From: Amycolatopsis lurida
GTDB taxonomy: Bacteria > Actinomycetota > Actinomycetes > Mycobacteriales > Pseudonocardiaceae
Assembly (NCBI RefSeq): GCF_900105055.1
Contig: NZ_FNTA01000004.1
Location: 5,425,501 to 5,489,500 of the forward strand
Reading direction: 5' to 3'
DNA: 64,000 bases
The first letter of the stretch is position 1. Each line of letters begins with the position of its first letter. Below are positions 1-8,263 of the stretch, one piece after another. Position numbers and translations under genes: made by a program. Below the pieces are notes generated by a model, which saw only the letters and a program-made list of their open reading frames with translations, was not told the origin of the DNA and ran no database searches.

Positions 1-1
1 G

Positions 2-1432
2 AGCGCGTGGGACCTGACCGTCTTCGGTGTCGCCGTCGTCATCGGTGCCGGCATCTTCACCCTCACCGCGCGGACGGCCGGTGACTTCGCGGGTCCGTCG
101 GTCTCGCTCGCATTCGTGTTCGCGGCCATCGCCTGCGCGCTGGCCGCCCTCTGTTACGCGGAATTCGCGTCGACCGTCCCGGTGGCCGGGAGCGCGTACA
201 CGTTCTCCTACGCCACGTTCGGCGAATTCATGGCGTGGATCATCGGCTGGGACCTCATCCTGGAGCTCGCGGTCGGCGCGGCCGCGGTGTCGAAGGGCTG
301 GTCCGCCTACCTCGAAACCGTGCTCTCCTACATCTTCGGCAAGGGCACGAAGACGACGTTCGAGCTCGGCCCGATCCCGGTCGACTGGGGCGCCTTGCTC
401 GTGGTGCTGGTGCTCGCGACACTGCTCGCCGTCGGCACGAAGCTGTCTTCGCGGTTCTCCATGGTGATCACCGGGATCAAGGTCGCGGTGGTGCTGTTCG
501 TGATCGTGCTGGGCATCTTCTACATCAAGGGGTCGAACTACACGCCGTTCATCCCGGACGCCCAGCCCGCCGCGGAGTCGGCGTCGACCGGTGTCGACCA
601 GTCGCTGTTCTCGCTGATCGCCGGTGGCGGCAGCAGCGCGTTCGGCGTCTTCGGCCTGCTGGCCGCCGCGTCGCTGGTGTTCTTCGCGTTCATCGGGTTC
701 GACATCGTCGCGACCACCGCCGAGGAGACCCGCAACCCGCAGAAGGCCGTGCCCCGCGGCATCTTCGGCTCGCTCGCCATCGTCACGGTGCTGTACGTCG
801 CCGTGTCGCTCGTGGTCGTCGGCATGGTGAACTACAAGGAACTCGGCACCACGGCGGGTGACGGCGGCAAGAAGACGCTCGCGTCCGCGTTCGCGGCCAA
901 CGGCGTCGACTGGGCGGCCAACATCATCTCCGTCGGCGCGCTCGCCGGTCTGACGACCGTCGTCATGGTGCTGATGCTCGGCCAGATCCGGATCATCTTC
1001 GCGATGTCGCGTGACGGCCTGATGCCGCGCGGCCTGGCGAAGACCGGCTCGAACGGGACCCCGAAGCGCGCGACCATCGTCGTCGGCGGGCTGGTCGCGG
1101 TCGCGGCGACGTTCTTCCCGGCCGACAAGCTCGAGGAAATGGTCAACGTCGGGACGCTGTTCGCCTTCGTTCTGGTCTCGGCGGGCGTGCTGGTGCTGCG
1201 CAAGACCCGGCCCGATCTGCCCCGCGCCTTCCGGGTGCCGTGGGTTCCGGTGATCCCGATCCTGGCGATCGTCGCCTGCCTCTGGCTGATGCTGAACCTG
1301 ACCGTGCTCACGTGGCTGCGCTTCCTGGCGTGGATGGCGCTGGGCGTCGTCATCTACTTCGCCTACAGCCGTCGCCGTTCGCTGCTCGGCAAGCAGAACA
1401 AGGGCGAGGTGCCGACGTCCGTTTCGGACTGA
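2..1432 (+). CDS. APC-family amino acid permease (5' end outside window)
   Basis: This is an integral membrane transporter of the amino acid-polyamine-organocation superfamily, most like the cationic amino acid transporter (CAT/YfnA) group, which imports amino acids by proton symport. The reading frame is open from base 2, so the true start is upstream and the first residues seen already belong to TM1 (GVVIGAGIF-like motif, here VVIGAGIFTL). About eleven further hydrophobic segments follow, with the family signature FFAFIGFDIVATTAEE near the middle and a short basic tail after the last helix. Substrate cannot be read from sequence. It stands alone and is followed by a strong terminator at 1447-1484. 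Confidence 0.88.
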   Translation, partial: SAWDLTVFGVAVVIGAGIFTLTARTAGDFAGPSVSLAFVFAAIACALAALCYAEFASTVPVAGSAYTFSYATFGEFMAWIIGWDLILELAVGAAAVSKGWSAYLETVLSYIFGKGTKTTFELGPIPVDWGALLVVLVLATLLAVGTKLSSRFSMVITGIKVAVVLFVIVLGIFYIKGSNYTPFIPDAQPAAESASTGVDQSLFSLIAGGGSSAFGVFGLLAAASLVFFAFIGFDIVATTAEETRNPQKAVPRGIFGSLAIVTVLYVAVSLVVVGMVNYKELGTTAGDGGKKTLASAFAANGVDWAANIISVGALAGLTTVVMVLMLGQIRIIFAMSRDGLMPRGLAKTGSNGTPKRATIVVGGLVAVAATFFPADKLEEMVNVGTLFAFVLVSAGVLVLRKTRPDLPRAFRVPWVPVIPILAIVACLWLMLNLTVLTWLRFLAWMALGVVIYFAYSRRRSLLGKQNKGEVPTSVSD

Positions 1433-1446
1433 TCATTCTCGTTTCG

Positions 1447-1484
1447 GCGGCCCACCATTCCTTTGTGGATGGTGGGCCGCTTTG
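1447..1484 (+). terminator. Intrinsic terminator after the permease
   Basis: A perfect 12-bp inverted repeat (1447-1458 and 1469-1480, core GGCCCACCAT) with a 10-nt loop is followed by TTTG. It lies 14 nt after the permease stop codon. The remaining 1485-1656 stretch is the upstream region of the next gene and shows only a weak GATAAC -10-like box near 1520. Confidence 0.75.
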
Positions 1485-1656
1485 TCGGGGCCCCCGGTTC
1501 CGGTGTGAAATCGGTGTGCGATAACGTCCGGGCTCTTGCCTCACCCCGACGGGTGAACGGGACTCGTGGAGAAGCACCGCGAGTTGACCTTCGTCCCTCA
1601 GAAGAGGCAACCGCGCTTCTCTCGTTTGTCCCCCGATCGGTACAGGAGAGCTCTGA

Positions 1657-2361
1657 ATGCAGATCAAGCCCAGACGGCGCGTCCGTTCCGCCGTCACCGT
1701 CGTCGCCCTCGCCACCGCCGCCCTGCTGGGCACCGCGGGCACCGCGCTGGCGTGCCACACCGACGACCCCCGCGCCATCCCGACGCCGAAGAACGTCAGC
1801 ACCTGTGAGAAGGCCAAGCTGCCGGGCACCGAGATCTCGACGAAGGACCTGACCTTCACCGGTGGCACGGAGAAGGACAAGTACCTCAACATCACCGCGG
1901 TCGGTGAAGGCGTCACCGTCACCGCGATCGTGGTCAAGGGCGGCGACGGCTACAACATCTACGAGCCCGGCAAGCGTGGCCTCGCCGAGACCCCGCCGTG
2001 GGAGAAGCTGCGTTCGCCGATGAACGGCGGCGGCAAGCAGGCCGACATCAGCCACTGGTTCGCCTGTGGCGAGAAGAAGACCAAGCCGAGCGAGCCGACG
2101 AAGCCGAGCGAGCCGACGAAGACCTCGACGGTCAAGCCGCCGACGACCGCGCCGACCACCACGGACAAGCCGTCCCAGACGTCGGAAGCCCCCAGCACCA
2201 CCGCCCCCGCCCCGAACGTGGGCGGCAACGGCGGCAACGGCGGTGGCCTCGCGGACACCGGTTTCGACAACGCCTGGCTGCTGTGGGCCGGTGGCCTGCT
2301 GGTCCTGGCCGGTGCCGGCGTCCTGGTCCTGCTGCGCGTGCGTCGCGGCAAGGCCAACTGA
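1657..2361 (+). CDS. Secreted LAxTG cell-wall-anchored protein
   Basis: A 234-residue exported protein of unknown role. It begins with a basic n-region (KPRRRVR) and a hydrophobic core ending near ALAC (about residue 32). A globular part of about 110 residues follows, then a Thr/Pro/Lys-rich wall-spanning linker with tandem KPSEPT units (about 145-190). It ends with a sorting signal: LADTG at residue 198, a 20-residue hydrophobic segment and the basic tail RVRRGKAN. LAxTG is the motif recognised by class E sortases of high-GC Gram-positives. No sortase gene is in this window. The start is supported by a GGAGAG ribosome site about 8 nt upstream. The globular part is not a family I recognise, so only export and anchoring are inferred. 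Confidence 0.85.
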   Translation: MQIKPRRRVRSAVTVVALATAALLGTAGTALACHTDDPRAIPTPKNVSTCEKAKLPGTEISTKDLTFTGGTEKDKYLNITAVGEGVTVTAIVVKGGDGYNIYEPGKRGLAETPPWEKLRSPMNGGGKQADISHWFACGEKKTKPSEPTKPSEPTKTSTVKPPTTAPTTTDKPSQTSEAPSTTAPAPNVGGNGGNGGGLADTGFDNAWLLWAGGLLVLAGAGVLVLLRVRRGKAN

Positions 2362-2371
2362 CGTAAGTTGC

Positions 2372-2434
2372 CGAAAGGGCCCTTCACCGCATGACACGCG
2401 GCGAAGGGCCCTTTCGCTGCGTGTCATGCGGGGA
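2372..2434. repeat. Double palindrome between convergent genes
   Basis: Two interleaved inverted repeats fill this 3'-3' gap. CGAAAGGGCCCTTC (2372-2385) pairs with GAAGGGCCCTTTCG (2403-2416), and CGCATGACACGC (2388-2399) pairs with GCGTGTCATGCG (2419-2430). A further GGGAAAGTCCCTTC lies at about 2431-2445. This is a member of the GAAGG-CC-CCTTC palindrome family found at many gene ends in this window and probably acts as a bidirectional terminator. Confidence 0.7.
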
Positions 2435-2442
2435 AAGTCCCT

Positions 2443-4737
2443 TCAGCGCATCTGCGGGAAGTCTCCGAACAGCGACCCCTGCTCGCCCCAAGGGTTCTTC
2501 GGGCGGGGCCTGCCGAGGCCGGCGGCCATCGCGACGGCGTTGTCCCATTCGGCGTCGACGACGTAGTCCGTGTGCTTGAGGACCCCGGGCGCCCAGCGAT
2601 GCCGCCCGGTCGGCCCGCGCATCGGGTCCGGCAGCCAGTGGTCGCCGCCGAGCACCAGGACGCCCTGATCGTCGGCCTCGGCGGCCAGCGGCCCGGTCCC
2701 GCCGCCGGGCAGGTAGCCGTCGCCGAGCAGTTTCCCGGCCACCACGCGATGCCGCCACGTCGTGACGCCGCCGCCGAAGATGTCCGTGCCGCGGCACAGC
2801 GCGCGCCAGCGGCCGTCGAGGCCTTCGTACAGTCCGGCCAGCTGCGCCTGCGGCAGCATCGCGGGGAAGGCGCGCTGGTAACCCCATTGCAGAGGCGATC
2901 CCGCGGTCAGCAGCCCGACGCGGTCACGGTCCTCCGGTGGGAGATCGGCGATCACTCGGGCCGCGGCGAGCACGGTCAGCAGGCTGCCGAGGTTGTAACC
3001 GGAGAGCACGACCCGGGTGCCCGGATCGGCCAGATGTTCCTTGACCCGGTCCGCGAGTTCCGGGACGACCTTGAGCGCGTAACTCGGCGGGACGGTCGGA
3101 TGGGCGGCACGCGGCCAGAAGCACACGAGATCCGCCAGCGCGCCGAGGTGACGGCTGCGTTTGGGGGTCGTCGCGGCGGCGAACACGACGCGCAGCAGCC
3201 CCGCCGCCATCGCGCCGAGCGCGAACACGCCGATCGCGGAGAGGGGTTTGAACCAGCCAGGCAGCGGGCCGAAACCGAAGCGCAGCACCAGGAGCGCCCC
3301 GCCGCCCGCCGCCATCGCCAGCGCCACCGTGAGCGCGAGATGGTGCAGATGCTTGCGTTCCCACGACGCGCGGGCCCAAGCGCTCGCGGCTTCCTCTTCC
3401 TGCGCCTCGTCGATCTCCATCAGCGCGACGATCTTCGGAATGCCGCGCCGCAGCCGTCGCAGCGGGACGGCGACCGCGAAGCCCAGCACACCGAGCACGA
3501 CCGCGAGTGCGAGACCGGCACCCCACAGCACGGTCACGAGTGCGTAGGTGTCGGGCAGCCGGAGTTCGTTCGCGCCGACCAGCTGCCGTAGCGCGACCGC
3601 GAGCCCCGCGCCGAAGCCGCCGCCGAGCAGACCGGCCAGCGCGACGACCGGCGCCGCCGCCCATCCGCCGAGCCAGGGCCGCAGCCGGTGCGGCAGATGC
3701 TTCCACGTCGGCCGTCCGAGCAGGGCCGCCGGGACGAGGATCAGCGCGAACAGCACGGTCACCGCGACCATCGCCGCCCCCAGCGCCTCGACCGTCCCGT
3801 CCGCTCCGCCGAGCCCGCCACCGGGGAGCCCCGCGGGCAGCGGCGTCCGGCGCACGACGGCGATCCCGACCAGGACGACCGCCACCCCGATCAGCCCGCC
3901 CCGGATCACCGGCCCGGCCGAGAAACCGACCGTCGAGGCCGCCAGCGTGGCGAGGACGAGCGCCAGCGCGCAGATCCAGACGATCAGGTCGAACGTCGCG
4001 GACGGCAGCCGGAACGGCCCGCCGAGCAAGGGAAGCGCGACACAGGTCAAGGCGGCGACGGTGTGGAGAGTGCGCAGGCCGGGCGTCCGCGGCAGGTCCT
4101 GCGGTTGCAGCGGGCTCGAACTGGGGACGCGGTGCAGCCTGTTCCGCGATCGCCAGTCCGACGACGGGATCCGGTCGAGCACGAAGATCAGCGCCAGCAG
4201 CGGCAGCACCCCGATCGCCGTCCGCAGCGGCGCGAACTCCCGCAGGAAAGACGGCGCGCCTTCGAGACAGGTCGAACCCGGGGCGAGGCACTGCGCGGCG
4301 AAAAGATCGAGCGAGACCACGGCGAGCTGGCTGATCAGCAACATCGTCAGCAGCAGCGAGGCCACCCGCAGCAGACCTCGGCAAACCGTGCCGAGCAGGG
4401 CCGCGAACCGCTTGCCCTCCGGGACCGGCGGCAGCATCCAGTGCGCGACGTTCGCCAGCGAAAACGGGAACAGCAGTGCCCAGGTCGCCTTCGCGGCGCC
4501 CCCGGAGGTCATCCCGCTCCAGAGGTAGCCTTCGAGGATGCGCGGGATCGAACGGCCGAGCGCGGGCAGCACCGGACCGGGAGCGGGACGGCGCAGCCGA
4601 TCCGACGGCCGGATCAGCCTGCCGATCCCGTCGCCCGCGACGTCGACCACCGACGTCGAATCCAGCAGGCTTTCACCGCTCGTGCCCACTAGCCCGGGTA
4701 CGCGTATTTCGACGACGCGGGTATCGGGACCCGGCAT
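2443..4737 (-). CDS. Large integral membrane protein with lipase-like C-terminal domain lacking the catalytic Ser
   Basis: A 764-residue protein. The N-terminus (VVEIRVPGLVGTSGESLL) resembles the opening strand of alpha/beta-hydrolase-like membrane proteins of actinomycetes. The middle holds roughly ten transmembrane segments. A cytosolic-looking C-terminal part contains a nucleophile-elbow-like SGYNLGS at residues 580-586. There the position normally held by the catalytic Ser of GxSxG is Asn582 (codon AAC, 2992-2994), so hydrolase activity is doubtful. A later GGDHWLPDP could be the His region. I chose the ATG at 4737 rather than the upstream ATG at 4806: 4737 leaves 92 bp for the divergent sahH promoter, while 4806 would leave only 23 bp. 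Function is unknown. Confidence 0.7.
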   Translation of the reverse strand: MPGPDTRVVEIRVPGLVGTSGESLLDSTSVVDVAGDGIGRLIRPSDRLRRPAPGPVLPALGRSIPRILEGYLWSGMTSGGAAKATWALLFPFSLANVAHWMLPPVPEGKRFAALLGTVCRGLLRVASLLLTMLLISQLAVVSLDLFAAQCLAPGSTCLEGAPSFLREFAPLRTAIGVLPLLALIFVLDRIPSSDWRSRNRLHRVPSSSPLQPQDLPRTPGLRTLHTVAALTCVALPLLGGPFRLPSATFDLIVWICALALVLATLAASTVGFSAGPVIRGGLIGVAVVLVGIAVVRRTPLPAGLPGGGLGGADGTVEALGAAMVAVTVLFALILVPAALLGRPTWKHLPHRLRPWLGGWAAAPVVALAGLLGGGFGAGLAVALRQLVGANELRLPDTYALVTVLWGAGLALAVVLGVLGFAVAVPLRRLRRGIPKIVALMEIDEAQEEEAASAWARASWERKHLHHLALTVALAMAAGGGALLVLRFGFGPLPGWFKPLSAIGVFALGAMAAGLLRVVFAAATTPKRSRHLGALADLVCFWPRAAHPTVPPSYALKVVPELADRVKEHLADPGTRVVLSGYNLGSLLTVLAAARVIADLPPEDRDRVGLLTAGSPLQWGYQRAFPAMLPQAQLAGLYEGLDGRWRALCRGTDIFGGGVTTWRHRVVAGKLLGDGYLPGGGTGPLAAEADDQGVLVLGGDHWLPDPMRGPTGRHRWAPGVLKHTDYVVDAEWDNAVAMAAGLGRPRPKNPWGEQGSLFGDFPQMR

Positions 4738-4829
4738 GACCACGGTGAAGGCCTCCAAACCGTTCCAGTGGGCTTTGAGCCGACAACGGTACTGTTCCGA
4801 TGTCATCCAACCTTGGAGGAAGCGCGCAT

Positions 4830-6302
4830 ATGACCCCCGAAAGCGTTGCCAAGCGGCACGACACCCGCAACGGCATCGAGTTCGCCGTCGCCGATCTCGA
4901 GGCCGCCGAGTTCGGCCGCAAGGAGATCCGCCTCGCCGAGCACGAGATGCCGGGCCTGATGGCGCTGCGCCGCGAGTACGCCGAGGTCTATCCCCTGCGG
5001 GGAGCCCGGGTTTCGGGCTCGCTGCACATGACCGTACAGACCGCGGTCCTGATCGAAACCCTCGTCGCGCTGGGGGCGGAGGTGCGCTGGGCCTCCTGCA
5101 ACATCTTCTCCACCCAGGACCACGCCGCCGCGGCGGTCGTCGTCGGCCCGCACGGCACCCCCGAGGAGCCCAAGGGTGTCCCGGTGTTCGCCTGGAAGGG
5201 CGAGTCGCTGGAGGAGTACTGGTGGTGCACCGAGCGGATGCTGACCTGGGACGGAGAGGGTCCCAACATGATCCTCGACGACGGCGGCGACGCCACCATG
5301 CTGGTGCACAAGGGAACCGAGTTCGAGAAGGCCGGTGTCGTCCCCGCCCCGGACGAGAACACCTCGGACGAGTTCCGCGTGTTCCTGCAGCTGCTGAGCG
5401 CCTCGGTCGCGGCCGACACCGGCAAGTGGACCAAGATCGGCGAAGGCATCCGCGGGGTCACCGAGGAGACCACCACCGGCGTGCTGCGGCTCTACCAGCT
5501 CGCCGCGGCCGGTGAGCTGCTGTTCCCGGCGATCAACGTGAACGACGCGGTGACCAAGTCGAAGTTCGACAACCGCTACGGCATCCGGCACTCGCTGATC
5601 GACGGCATCAACCGCGGCACCGACGTCCTCATCGGCGGCAAGGTCGCGGTCGTCTGCGGCTACGGCGACGTCGGCAAGGGCGCCGCGGAATCGCTGCGCG
5701 GCCAGGGCGCGCGGGTGATCGTCACCGAGATCGACCCGATCTGCGCGCTACAGGCGGCGATGGACGGCTACCAGGTCAAGAAGCTGGAGAACGTCCTCGG
5801 CGAGGCCGACATCATCATCACGACGACCGGCAACAAGGACGTCGTGCTCGTCGAGCACATGGCGAAGATGAAGCACCAGGCGATCCTGGGCAACATCGGC
5901 CACTTCGACAACGAGCTCGACATGGCCGGCCTGCAGCGCTACCCGGGCATCCGGCGCATCAACATCAAACCGCAGGTCGACGAGTGGGTGTTCCCGGACG
6001 GCAAGAGCATCATCGTGCTGTCGGAGGGCCGCCTGCTGAACCTGGGCAACGCGACCGGGCACCCGTCGTTCGTGATGTCGAACAGCTTCTCCAACCAGGT
6101 GATCGCGCAGATCGAGCTGTTCACCAAGCACGAGGAGTACGACAAGGAGGTCTTCCGCCTCCCGAAGAAGCTCGACGAGAAGGTCGCGAAGATCCACCTC
6201 GACGCGCTCGGCGGTGAGCTCACGAAGCTGACCAAGGAGCAGGCCGAGTACATCGACGTGGACGTCGAAGGTCCGTTCAAGACCGACCACTACCGGTACT
6301 GA
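4830..6302 (+). CDS. ahcY: S-adenosylhomocysteine hydrolase (adenosylhomocysteinase)
   Basis: Cytosolic NAD-dependent enzyme that reversibly splits S-adenosylhomocysteine to adenosine and homocysteine, removing the product inhibitor of methyltransferases and feeding the methionine cycle. The 490 residues match the long actinobacterial form. The N-terminal substrate domain begins DTRNGIEFAVADL, and the cofactor domain carries the Rossmann motif VCGYGDVGKG. The conserved C-terminal tail ends KTDHYRY and reaches into the neighbouring subunit's NAD site in known structures. The start is the ATG at 4830, placed after a GGAGG site at about 4815; an in-frame ATG at 4800 lies before that site and is less likely. 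In mycobacteria sahH is followed by tmk, as here after an insertion of three genes. Confidence 0.97.
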   Translation: MTPESVAKRHDTRNGIEFAVADLEAAEFGRKEIRLAEHEMPGLMALRREYAEVYPLRGARVSGSLHMTVQTAVLIETLVALGAEVRWASCNIFSTQDHAAAAVVVGPHGTPEEPKGVPVFAWKGESLEEYWWCTERMLTWDGEGPNMILDDGGDATMLVHKGTEFEKAGVVPAPDENTSDEFRVFLQLLSASVAADTGKWTKIGEGIRGVTEETTTGVLRLYQLAAAGELLFPAINVNDAVTKSKFDNRYGIRHSLIDGINRGTDVLIGGKVAVVCGYGDVGKGAAESLRGQGARVIVTEIDPICALQAAMDGYQVKKLENVLGEADIIITTTGNKDVVLVEHMAKMKHQAILGNIGHFDNELDMAGLQRYPGIRRINIKPQVDEWVFPDGKSIIVLSEGRLLNLGNATGHPSFVMSNSFSNQVIAQIELFTKHEEYDKEVFRLPKKLDEKVAKIHLDALGGELTKLTKEQAEYIDVDVEGPFKTDHYRY

Positions 6303-6312
6303 CCGCTGCCGG

Positions 6313-6360
6313 CCTCGTGAGTGGCAAGGACGGTTCTAACCGTCCTCGCCACTCACGAGG
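6313..6360. terminator. Near-perfect 23-bp hairpin between convergent genes
   Basis: Arms at 6313-6335 and 6338-6360 (core CCTCGTGAGTGGC) form a hairpin with one mismatch and a two-base loop. It starts 11 nt after the ahcY stop and ends 9 nt before the stop of the convergent regulator. It is probably a bidirectional terminator. Confidence 0.75.
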
Positions 6361-6369
6361 CCCAACGCG

Positions 6370-7443
6370 CTACCGCCACTCGACCTCGATGCCGGCCAGC
6401 CCCGGCCCGGCGTCGCTGAAGAAACCACTGGTCACGCCGCCCATGTCGAGGGGCAGCTCCTCGGACTCGACGGGCACGGCGTCGTCGCGCGTCCGGAACT
6501 GCCGGGTGCAGCGGGCGGGCAGCGCGCCGAGCGCGAACTTCAGCTGCACCAGGTAGCTCGAGCACTGGTCCCGCAGCATCCGGAAGTAGCCGGGTGACGC
6601 GGTGCCGGAGTCGTCGCGGACCTCGAAGCAGAACACGTGGATCTCGCCCTCGGCGAGCTTCCGGTCGAAGAGCAGCTCGGTGGCCATCGTCTCGGCCGCG
6701 GCGTTGCGCCGGATGCGGCCGACGCGGCAGCCCTCGGCGGTGATCAGCTCGACGTCGCCGATGTTGCAGCCGGGGTCGCCGTTGTAGACGGTGACGTAGC
6801 GGTCCGGGCCGTGCCGCCGGGCCCGGCACACGAGCCGCGTCTGGAGGCCGACCTGCCGGTGCGCGGCGTCGAAGGTGATCGTGTCGTGCACCGAGAGCAT
6901 CTCGAGGTCGGCGTTGTAGCGGTTGGACGACGGGTACGCGCCCAGTTCGGCCAGCAGCTGATCGACGATCGAACCCATGTCGCCGGACCGGATGTCGTGG
7001 AACGACGCGGCCATCTGGTGTCCGCGCGCTCGCGCAGTCCGTGGCCCGATCAGCACGACGAGCGCGTCCGCGGGCAGTTGCAGCACCGATTCCAGCGCGC
7101 GCACCGCGGGCAGCGCCTTGGGCACCTCGGGCTGCCGCAACCCGCGCTGCCAGTAGCTCAACGTCGACTGTCCGATTTGGACACCGCGGAGCCCGAGGTG
7201 GGCACGGAGCCGGGCGAGGGACAGGCCGCGATAGGCGATCGCCTGCCGGAGCGCGTGGTGGAATTCGCCGCTCCGGAGGGCCTCGACGAGTTCCTTGGGC
7301 AAGGCTTCGAGCGGCTGACGGCGCGTGCCGTCGATGATCGTCGGGGTGTCGTCGTTCGAGGCATGCTTTCCCGCCGTGGACGCGTCAGCGCGCGTCGAGG
7401 CGAGCTTTCCCGCCGAGAACGTATCGGCACCGTCTCGTGTCAC
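6370..7443 (-). CDS. XRE-like HTH transcriptional regulator with large C-terminal domain
   Basis: A 357-residue protein. An N-terminal low-complexity stretch is followed by a helix-turn-helix region (about residues 60-125, including LARLRAHLGLRGVQIGQSTL and SYWQRGLRQPEVPK) of the phage-repressor type. A C-terminal region of about 220 residues contains several beta-type segments and conserved Cys residues and has no function I recognise. The GTG at 7443 is preferred because AAGGGA stands 6 nt before it; the longer frame from the GTG at 7488 lacks such a site. Inverted GTGAAC half-sites directly upstream suggest autoregulation and possible control of the divergent protease pair. Confidence 0.7.
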   Translation of the reverse strand: MTRDGADTFSAGKLASTRADASTAGKHASNDDTPTIIDGTRRQPLEALPKELVEALRSGEFHHALRQAIAYRGLSLARLRAHLGLRGVQIGQSTLSYWQRGLRQPEVPKALPAVRALESVLQLPADALVVLIGPRTARARGHQMAASFHDIRSGDMGSIVDQLLAELGAYPSSNRYNADLEMLSVHDTITFDAAHRQVGLQTRLVCRARRHGPDRYVTVYNGDPGCNIGDVELITAEGCRVGRIRRNAAAETMATELLFDRKLAEGEIHVFCFEVRDDSGTASPGYFRMLRDQCSSYLVQLKFALGALPARCTRQFRTRDDAVPVESEELPLDMGGVTSGFFSDAGPGLAGIEVEWR

Positions 7444-7480
7444 CGCTCGTCCCTTCACCAGACCAGTGTGTGCGCTGAGC

Positions 7481-7643
7481 GTGAACACCGCGGAACGTTC
7501 ACGTTAGCAGCGCACTGTGAACACTACGTCCCCCGTTCGGGGTGGTTGACCCCGGAAGAGTGACCGTTCCGGGGTATGGAAACGCCCCGGAACGGTCCGT
7601 TCCGCCGAGTGCCCATCTTGCTCTGTGTGAGCCTGCTGTTCAC
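7481..7643. promoter_or_regulatory. GTGAAC half-site cluster in divergent promoter region
   Basis: Half-sites GTGAAC at 7481-7486, GTTCAC at 7497-7502, GTGAAC at 7517-7522 and GTTCAC at 7638-7643 lie between the HTH regulator and the secreted protease. The first two form an inverted pair separated by 10 nt. A separate 11-bp inverted repeat, CCGTTCCGGGG (7564-7574) with CCCCGGAACGG (7585-7595), lies between them. These are plausible operators; no footprint is implied. Confidence 0.45.
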
Positions 7644-7687
7644 CGTTGTGACCACATTGGTTCGCCATGGTGACCAGGAGGCCCGTC

Positions 7688-8263
7688 GTGCCTGTGTTCT
7701 CGAGGAGGTTTTGCGCCGCCGGCGCCGCGAGTCTCGTGGCGTGGCTGGCGATCCAGACCCCGGCGAGCGCGCTGCCCTCGCCGGCTGCCCGCCAGCACCC
7801 CATCGCCATGCAGGCGCAGGAGAAGTCCCAGTGGTGCTGGGTGGCTTCCGGCAACACCATCGCGGCACACCACGGCGTGACCGTCACTCAGAACGAATTC
7901 TGCCGGATCGCCCACGACGAGCGACGCCGGGAGTGCGCCGACAAGCCGGGAACGCTGGGCGACGTCCGGCGCGCCTTCGGCAAGCTCGGCTTCTCCGCCC
8001 CGGGGAACTACCTCAAGGGCCGCATCCCCTACACCGCCGTCCAGGCGCAGACCGGTGACGGCAGGCCGGTCCAGACCCGGGTCGGCTGGGCCGCGGGCGG
8101 CGGCCACATGCACGTCCTCTACGGCCACGACGCCGGCCGGAAGTGGATCTCGTGGGGGGATCCACTGCCCACCGGCAACCGCCACAACTGGTCGACCTAC
8201 GACTTCTACTCGGCCAACAAGTCCTTCACCTGGACTCACACGCTCACCGGGATCCGGCGATGA
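7688..8263 (+). CDS. Secreted papain-like cysteine protease (AvrRpt2/C39-like fold)
   Basis: A 191-residue exported protein. The signal peptide has two Arg (SRRF), a hydrophobic core and an ASA cleavage site near residue 29. The mature part begins with the QEKSQWCWVASG motif, in which Cys is the expected nucleophile of papain-like proteases with the QWCWAA signature. His follows in GGGHMHVLYGHD, and a WGDPLP segment is typical of the third catalytic position. The start is the GTG at 7688, six bases after a perfect AGGAGG; the in-frame ATG at 7667 lies before that site. It overlaps the next gene by four bases (ATGA), so the two are translated together. The substrate is unknown. Confidence 0.8.
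   Translation: MPVFSRRFCAAGAASLVAWLAIQTPASALPSPAARQHPIAMQAQEKSQWCWVASGNTIAAHHGVTVTQNEFCRIAHDERRRECADKPGTLGDVRRAFGKLGFSAPGNYLKGRIPYTAVQAQTGDGRPVQTRVGWAAGGGHMHVLYGHDAGRKWISWGDPLPTGNRHNWSTYDFYSANKSFTWTHTLTGIRR

Noticed and set aside
1657..2361. Lipobox in the LAxTG protein (ALAC)
   Set aside because: The -3 residue is Ala rather than Leu, and the C-terminal sorting signal already explains anchoring.
4738..4829. S-adenosylhomocysteine riboswitch before ahcY
   Set aside because: The 92-bp gap is short and I see no arrangement of stems like the known SAH-binding motif.
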